Source of the DNA: Trachythela sp. YZ-2020
Taxonomy: Eukaryota > Cnidaria > Anthozoa > Malacalcyonacea > Clavulariidae
Direction of reading: 5' to 3'
Assembly: GCA_016169945.1 (NCBI GenBank)
Contig: JADLSH010000393.1
Location: forward strand, 9,275,501 to 9,339,500
DNA length: 64,000 bases
Shown here: positions 33,244 to 64,000 of the stretch, in pieces
Position numbering within the stretch: the stretch's first letter is position 1
Layout of the letters: each line of letters opens with the position of its first letter
Program-made: the position numbers and the translations under genes
The notes under the pieces: model-generated
Told to the model about the DNA's origin: nothing
Database searches by the model: none
Seen by the model: the letters and a program-made list of their open reading frames with translations, nothing else

Positions 33244-33865
33244 CCAGTGAACTCCATAAATTTCTAATATCTGGAACGATAACATTCAATCATTCAGGCG
33301 GAAAAAAGTGAAGCCTAAATCCCAGTCCTTTTACGCGGTCCGTACGTCAGTTTCAGTCCCTCAAAAGTCAATTTCACGCGGTCCGTACGTCAGTTTCAGT
33401 CCCCCACAAGTTATTTACTGCGCGGTCCGTACGTAAACTCTATTTTTTGGAGAAAAAAACAACAGTTTTTTTGCAAATCGAAGTAGTTTCTACTTTGTAA
33501 CTGGCTACAAAAGATTACAGAAGGAAAACTAGGAGGAAAACATATCTTTATTTGTCACTGAGTGACTGAAGTAAGTTAGTTTTCTGTGTTTTTGTTCAAA
33601 CAGCGAAAATATTTTGTTTTTTGTCAGTCGTATAAGCCGTATAAGCTAGTTTGTGCAAAAAGTTTATGAAAGCCATAAAAATATGGGATAAAATAAGTTA
33701 TCGTGCAGGTTTTAACAGCTTTTCAAGTTTTTTTTCTATTTTCGTAACTTATTTTGAACTTTGGCCGTTGTGAAATCAATCACGTTTGATGGCGTAGGCA
33801 CTGTTATTTTGGCTTCACTTTTCACCGCCAGTTATCGTTCCAGGTAACCAAATTGAGTTCACTGG
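33244..33865. mobile_element. CCAGTGAAC-family element, copy A
   Basis: Left end CCAGTGAACTCCATAAAT...TCTGGAACGATAAC, right end GTTATCGTTCCAGG...GAGTTCACTGG. TTTCAA at 33238-33243 and 33866-33871. The interior holds GCGGTCCGTACGTCAGTTTC repeated two to three times. No coding frame. Confidence 0.85.
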
Positions 33866-33871
33866 TTTCAA

Positions 33872-34586
33872 CCAGTGAACTCAATATATATCTATCTGGA
33901 ACGATAACTTCAGTCATTTCGCACGGAAAAAAGTGAAGCCTTGACCTCTGGCGTCAGGCCACAACGCCATCGTCGTCGCCATCAATTCGTTATCGTACAA
34001 TGGTTATCGTACGTCAGTTTCAGTCCCCTATACGCCATCATTGTTGCGCGGTTCTGGACGTCAGTTTCAGTCCCCTATTTTTGTTGCGCGGTTCTGGACG
34101 TCAGTTTCAGTCTCCCACAACTTATTTACTGCGCGGTCCGTACGTAAACTCTATTTTTGTATTATTTTTTTGAAAAAAACAACAGTTTTTTTGCAAATCG
34201 AAGTAGTTTCCCCTTTGTAACTGGCTAAAAAAGATTACAGAAGGAAAACTAGGAGGAAAACATATCTTTGTCACTGAAGTAAGTTAATTAAAGCAAGTTT
34301 TCTCAGTGTTTTTGTTCAAACAGCGAAAATATTTTGTTTTTTGTAAGTCGTACAAGGCGTATAAGCTAGTTTGTGCAAAAAATTTATGAAAGCCATAAAA
34401 ATATGGGATAAGATAAGCTATCGTGCAGGTTTTAACAGATATTCAAGTTTTTTTTCTATTTTCGTGAACTTATTTTGAACTTTGGCCGTTGTGAAACCAA
34501 TCACGTTTGATGGCGTAGGCACTGTTATTTTGGCTTCACTTTTCACCGCCAGTTATCGTTCCAGGTAACCAAATTGAGTTCACTGG
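33872..34586. mobile_element. CCAGTGAAC-family element, copy B, in tandem with copy A
   Basis: Begins directly after the TTTCAA that ends copy A and finishes before another TTTCAA (34587-34592). The interior is nearly identical to copy A (ACAGAAGGAAAACTAGGAGG, CGAAGTAGTTTC, TGATGGCGTAGGCACTGTTA), plus an added block around 33955-34110. Confidence 0.85.
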
Positions 34587-34670
34587 TTTCAACTTGCGCT
34601 GTAGGTGTCTTGCGTGAGAGTTTTCTGTCCGCTTTACTGTTCGCGGACACGCATGAAAGTTGAACTACAT

Positions 34671-36030
34671 CACTGACCTATACTAAATGGACTGAGTGCG
34701 CAATCTATTTTATCAGGAGCTCGGTGTCTTCACCACTGCTCACGTCATATAGGTCTTTGCCACAGAGTAGACACTATACAGAGGTTTCACTTCAGGCAAA
34801 ATGCGTAACCGGCAGCTATTCTGTCTGATGATGACTTTAAAATAGAGTGGAAAATTTACAGTCTCTCAAACTCGTCTTGTTTTATTCATATTTTGAATTT
34901 CAAAATGACATTACTCTCCGGAATTTGTTTTTTTTCTTTATTTTCTTAAATTATCGCCCGGCCGCCATGTTCCTAGCCAGTGCGGTAACGAGAGGCATTC
35001 ACCCCCCCGAACAAGATGGCGGCCGATATTTTCGGAAAATAACCGGCATAAGAGACCCTTGTTATTTTCTTTATAACGGTTTACCTTGACTGAAGTTGTG
35101 ATTAACAACATTAAATAGTTAACTCGAATTTTTGCGGTATTTTTACGTCTAAAAATGCCCGCCATTTTGAATGTTTTCGGGGGGGGTGAGCCTCTCCTTT
35201 GCGCACTGGCTAAGCATCGGTTACGCTCAAAACATTAGGATTTGATACACAGTGAGGCCTCTTTATAGTGTCTACTCTGTGTCTTTGCTCTCATGCGTAA
35301 ATTCGCTGACTTACAAATGCGTTGATGAACGGCTCTATTCTATATTTTTATGTTTCAAACTCAAAAAAATTGTTGATTTTGTGTTTTTGAGGCGAGAAAT
35401 TAAGTCAGTTTATACTAAATGTGATCTTTATGAAATTGGCGGGCTGTCAAGTATGTTTTCAACTCTCAATTAAAGCCGTGTACATGTTTAGAAAAAATTT
35501 CAAATAGCCGTAGAAAACTCCACAAAAACAGTCTTTTACTCAGTATAATACCAGGAAAGATTGTCGGCAAAAAATTTTCATGTCAACAGAAGGTTAATAC
35601 TTACATAACACGACAAATTTTATGGAAAAACTATAGCATAAATACCAGCAATCATCGATGGCCCGAAGCTCTTGTTGTGGTCGTGTATAAAAACATACCG
35701 AAGCCATCGTTTTATTTAAAATTAAAATGTTTGTTTTCAAACTTGCAATAGGAAAATATACTCCTATTTTGGAAAAGGTTGTTCTCAACTCGAGGGTAGT
35801 AAATATTTACCAAAAACAGCAAAGTTTGTAAAAAAATAACACAGAATTGAAAAAAAATTAAAAACAAATTTCGTTAAATTTCAAAAACACAAATTCGCCC
35901 GCGAGCACAAATAACATTAGCAAAATATCGGTATGCGGTAATTTTCATCGATGCGAGGACCTATATGACGTCGCAACGGTGAGGACACTTTTTGACCTCG
36001 AGCACTCAGTCCATTTAGTATAGGTCAGTG
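34671..36030. mobile_element. 1.36-kb element with 8-bp target duplication (hAT-like)
   Basis: Ends CACTGACCTATACTAAATGG and its complement, with a second inverted segment TGACGTCATATAGGTC-like further in. AACTACAT is repeated exactly at 34663-34670 and 36031-36038. An 8-bp duplication with CA..TG ends fits hAT. A second inverted pair, CAGAGTAGACACTATA at 34764 and 35268, marks a nested element of about 520 bp (34761-35283). No transposase. Confidence 0.78.
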
Positions 36031-36511
36031 AACTACATTCAACTTTCTAGGCGTGCCCGCGCGACTGATTAAAAAGGCCTTAAGTCGTTGTTGCTGTTCT
36101 GTAGAAGACCCCCATATCATTATACACAATAGATTATGTATTACGTATTTCTTTAGTTGGCGATATGCAAGATGGCTTGAAAGGTGATGATTATGCTGCT
36201 GAAAATGGTCGACTTTACAAGATAGCTGAACCTGTCCCAAGCACACCATATTATACTTCCTACTGCTAAACATTTTCTTCCGTGTTTTTTGTTTGTTTCA
36301 AAGCGTATTAATACCCGGTTGGCGTGTCTTAATACATGCAATTAATTACTACGGCTTATACATTGTAGCGTTAGTTTGCAATAAAACTTTGATTTGATTG
36401 CTATTCTATATGCTTTATTATTTTATACAAATATGTTACTCGTTGCACCTTGATATTGTTTTGTTTATGTAAATAACTGGATCGAAGCTATGGATTTATC
36501 TACAGTACTGG

Positions 36512-37655
36512 GGCCGGTTGTTCGAAAGGTGGATAACTTATCCACTGGATAAGTCCTATCCACTGGATAAATCTGCTATCCAGTGGATAGCTATCCGCAG
36601 GATAAAAACGCGTTGCACGAAGCATGGATAGTGGGGTGGATAGCTATCCGTCGGATAAGCTTAAATTTAACCGGGAAAAAACGGATTTTCTTGAAATTTC
36701 TTACCTCAACGTCAGCTGTTGCTGAGCTTTTGTGAACTTTATAATTTAACTTGTATAAAATCCATCCATATATCTTGAATTAACTTGCGATAAATTTCCC
36801 GTTGTTGGTTGTATTGTTCTTTTTCAGTCGGTCGTCACTAGTATTAATATAGTCAGACTTGTATGATTTTGTTGTACATTTTCATAGTACGTGAAATACG
36901 TGTATTCCGGCTAGCTAGCATTTCACGATCTTTGTTTATGCTTTGTTAAGGCAGAAACTGTTTAGTATATGAGTTGAGTATACTTTTTCCTGTAGAATAC
37001 ATTAAATATTTTGTTCCTTGACCTTGCACACATTTCATAACAATTTTAAGAACATTTTCTCTCAAGTTTTGATTGGCTAATCAAAGCGAACGAACAAAAA
37101 TTACAAAATTCGCCGTCTTGTTGTCTATTGCCTAATTTTGTTGGTTTTCCAAGTTGTATCTTCTATCTTGGTACTATCTTCGGTACGTTCATCGTGTTTT
37201 TAAACTGACTAAAAGTGTGAAATTCACTGCTTGTTTTCAAACTATATAAAAGAGAAGGATCTGAAGAAGACTGCCGGTCGGCACTGCCACCGACATGGGA
37301 TATTCAGTCAAAAATATATACAAAACTACAAAAGTGAGTACTTTATAATTTATTGCATTATTATAAAGATGTTGACTTATAAACAGAATTATTGCATTTC
37401 TGTCTCAATCCGACCCTCTTTCATCCGAAATATTTACTAGTTTGTCTTGGAACTTCGAGTTTATCCACTGGATAGCGATTTAAACTACCTCCGGACCACG
37501 GATAAATTTATCCAATGGATAGCGATTTTTATCCGCCGGATAAAGTTATCCAAGCTTCGTGCAACGCAAATTATACACTGGATAAAATTTATCCGTTGGA
37601 TAGCGAGTTATCCACTGGATAGTGAGTTATCCACCTTTCGAACAACCGGCCCCTG
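36512..37655. mobile_element. 1.14-kb element with TATCCACTGGATA-rich inverted ends
   Basis: GGGGCCGGTTGTTCGAAAGG then TGGATAACT at the left, complement at the right (CCTTTCGAACAACCGGCCCC). Both 130-200 bp ends are built of many copies of TATCCACTGGATA or TATCCGNNGGATA in both orientations, and share CGCGTTGCACGAAGC-like strings. The middle has no supported gene. Confidence 0.8.
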
Positions 37656-37884
37656 GTATATATAACACTCATAATATATGTTTGGGCATTGCCCCCGCCC
37701 CCCGGCCATAAGTTATCCATGCATCATCGCAAACAGTAAGTGAGATTGATTGTTTACAACAACTGATGGATCCAGACTATTTCTAATCAACGAGGAAAGC
37801 ATTTCACGACAATTCCATAACATAACCATGCAACATACTATTATTAAATTCGTCGAATATGCTTCTTTTCCTTTTTAATGCGGG

Positions 37885-37930
37885 TATGGACATGGCCTGG
37901 ACATGGCCTGGACATGGCCTGGACATGGTA
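37885..37930. repeat. 11-bp tandem repeat
   Basis: GGACATGGCCT repeated four times. Confidence 0.9.
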
Positions 37931-38179
37931 TAATACCGTCAAAATAATGAACGTGTGTGAAACCATGCTTTATCCAAAAAGAACACAATTTCTTTCGAAC
38001 GATGTATTATCACAACGTTCGTAATACAGAAATATTACATAGGCATCACAAGTTTTGGAATTAACAACAATCGTAGTCAATACATTAGTTTTGGATAATA
38101 AAAATGCAAGTTCCAGAATTCGACTTCTATTTCATGATTACGAGGCGCTCCTGAGTATTATACATGTATTCCTACTCAC

Positions 38180-38285
38180 GAAATAACGTTCTCATTTTAA
38201 GAAAATATTTTCTTAAATTAAGATAATGTTTTTCTTAAGAAATAATTTTCTTAAATTGAGAAAAAAAAATTTCTTAAGAAATGGA
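38180..38285. repeat. Overlapping TTTCTTAAGAAA palindromes
   Basis: Repeated TTTTCTTAA and TTAAGAAAA words in both orientations over about 90 bp. The cause is not clear. Confidence 0.55.
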
Positions 38286-38389
38286 TTTTTTGCTGTGTAA
38301 GAGAGCTAAATACATATATATATAGATACTGAAAGTGAAAGTGTATATTGAATGGACGTCAGTCTCGGTGATCTGCCTGTATGCCTCGT

Positions 38390-38545
38390 CCCCAGGAGCT
38401 ATATAACATGTTTAAATGAAGTATTATATATACTATGCGTGGGCAAATCGCGAAGTGGCTGTTGGAAGAGTATGATTGAATTTCTGGCGAACCCGTCTAT
38501 TCATTTCCCGTAGTTAGTTATGTAGAGCCTGGGTATACGACGCAA
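38390..38545. mobile_element. Degenerate CCTCGTCCCCAGG small element
   Basis: GCCTCGTCCCCAGGAGC at the left, AGAGCCTGGGTATACGAC at the right; an imperfect pair, related to the CCTCGTACCCAG family. Confidence 0.5.
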
Positions 38546-39368
38546 GATATCAACTATAGTATTTTTATCAGATATCTTTATTTTTATTCATGCAGATAAT
38601 CGACTGAAGTTATTAGTTCAGTTACATATAGAACTTTATTCCACATTTTAAAAAATCTCAGGAAAAATCTCTTCGAGAGAGAGAACAGTTGTCCATCTGA
38701 GGAAGATTTTTCTAGCCGTAGAACTGTTCTGCAGGTTGAAAAGACGTCCACGGGAACGTTGATCACTCTTGTGCTTGAAGAAAAAGCTGGGTTTATGAAA
38801 TCAGTGTGTGAAATTCACCAAAATAATAAAGATAACGGCTTGTCAATTTTTATCCTTTGAGAGCCTATACGAAGGACATTAGGGGAACGTGCGACAAAAA
38901 GTGCTTTGTTTTCAGAAAACACAAAAGGAGAACCTTTGCGATTTTCCCATTAAAACCTTTAACCTTCGCCTCCTATACGCACTTAGCAAGGTCGACTTTT
39001 AGTCTTTTAGCGGTTCTAAGAACGATATTCTTGTATTATTTAAAGGTGGAAAATTTTCAAGCAAGAAAGAATCACCGTTTTTTCCTGGGGGTATAGGGAC
39101 ATTCCCAATTTATTTATTTTATTCTGTCTAACACAAGCTGATTTTACTCATATATTGGAAATCTCTCAATCTGGGTTCAAATCGACATGCCGCCATCTTT
39201 TTTCTATCACAGTAGATTACATTCTGTTACCTACTGTGTCCAGGCTAAGATGATAGTTCGTTCTAATCTTATGTCGCTTTCGTTAACAACTATTCTTCAT
39301 TATGTTGTGTAACACAGCTAACACATATATTAACCTCGAGAGACAGTCTGTGATGTCATGGTTATGTC
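38546..39368 (-). other. ABCE1 3' untranslated and downstream region
   Basis: No coding evidence. In the ABCE1 sense, AATAAA words lie at 39110-39121 (plus-strand TTTATTTATT), about 250 bp past the stop, and are likely polyadenylation signals. Confidence 0.5.

Positions 39369-64000
<24,632 letters not shown>

Overview
The window looks like a piece of an AT-rich animal genome, most probably a cnidarian (organism assignment is inference). Genes are split by GT-AG introns, and the DNA between exons is packed with short inverted-repeat transposons, non-LTR retrotransposon debris and a DNA transposon with a Mutator-like transposase of the kind common in cnidarian genomes. There is no operon structure and no prokaryotic signal. 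All splice sites below were placed by eye from protein similarity and codon phase, not from transcripts.

Layout. 1-8.8 kb is a repeat field: a 2.9 kb TTAA-flanked element inside a LINE remnant, hairpin elements and two TA-flanked elements. 8.9-16.9 kb (+) is a gamma-glutamyltranspeptidase family gene (YwrD-like glutathione hydrolase type) in six coding exons; its large intron carries a dead LINE that is itself split by a 900 bp TAA-flanked element. 17-24.6 kb is another repeat field: a diverged direct repeat of about 360 bp flanks a 5.8 kb TA-flanked element that contains LINE pieces in opposite orientations. 25.05-32.8 kb (+) is a candidate new gene for a secreted precursor: signal peptide, acidic pro-region, dibasic cleavage sites, long asparagine runs and cysteine-rich modules. 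Its 6.2 kb first intron is a stack of nested elements. 33-38.5 kb is nearly all inverted-repeat elements with clear target duplications.

39.4-64 kb (-) is the C-terminal half of ABCE1 (RNase L inhibitor / Rli1, the ribosome-recycling ABC ATPase), traced from the end of nucleotide-binding domain 1 to the stop codon in 13 clear exons. One of its introns is almost entirely a 12.5 kb, GC-rich 22/23-bp minisatellite of roughly 560 copies. Other introns carry a transposase gene with terminal repeats, a hammerhead ribozyme motif, a tRNA-like sequence and several small elements. The exon that should carry the Walker A motif of NBD2 is not recognisable; an in-phase but strongly altered candidate sits where it should be.

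The three cellular genes have no obvious functional link: one for glutathione/gamma-glutamyl metabolism, one for a secreted peptide precursor and one for ribosome recycling. Points most worth a second look are the asparagine/cysteine-rich precursor, the intronic minisatellite, the hammerhead ribozyme, the anomalous ABCE1 P-loop exon, and a small-transposon family with 6-bp target duplications, two copies of which lie in tandem sharing one duplication.
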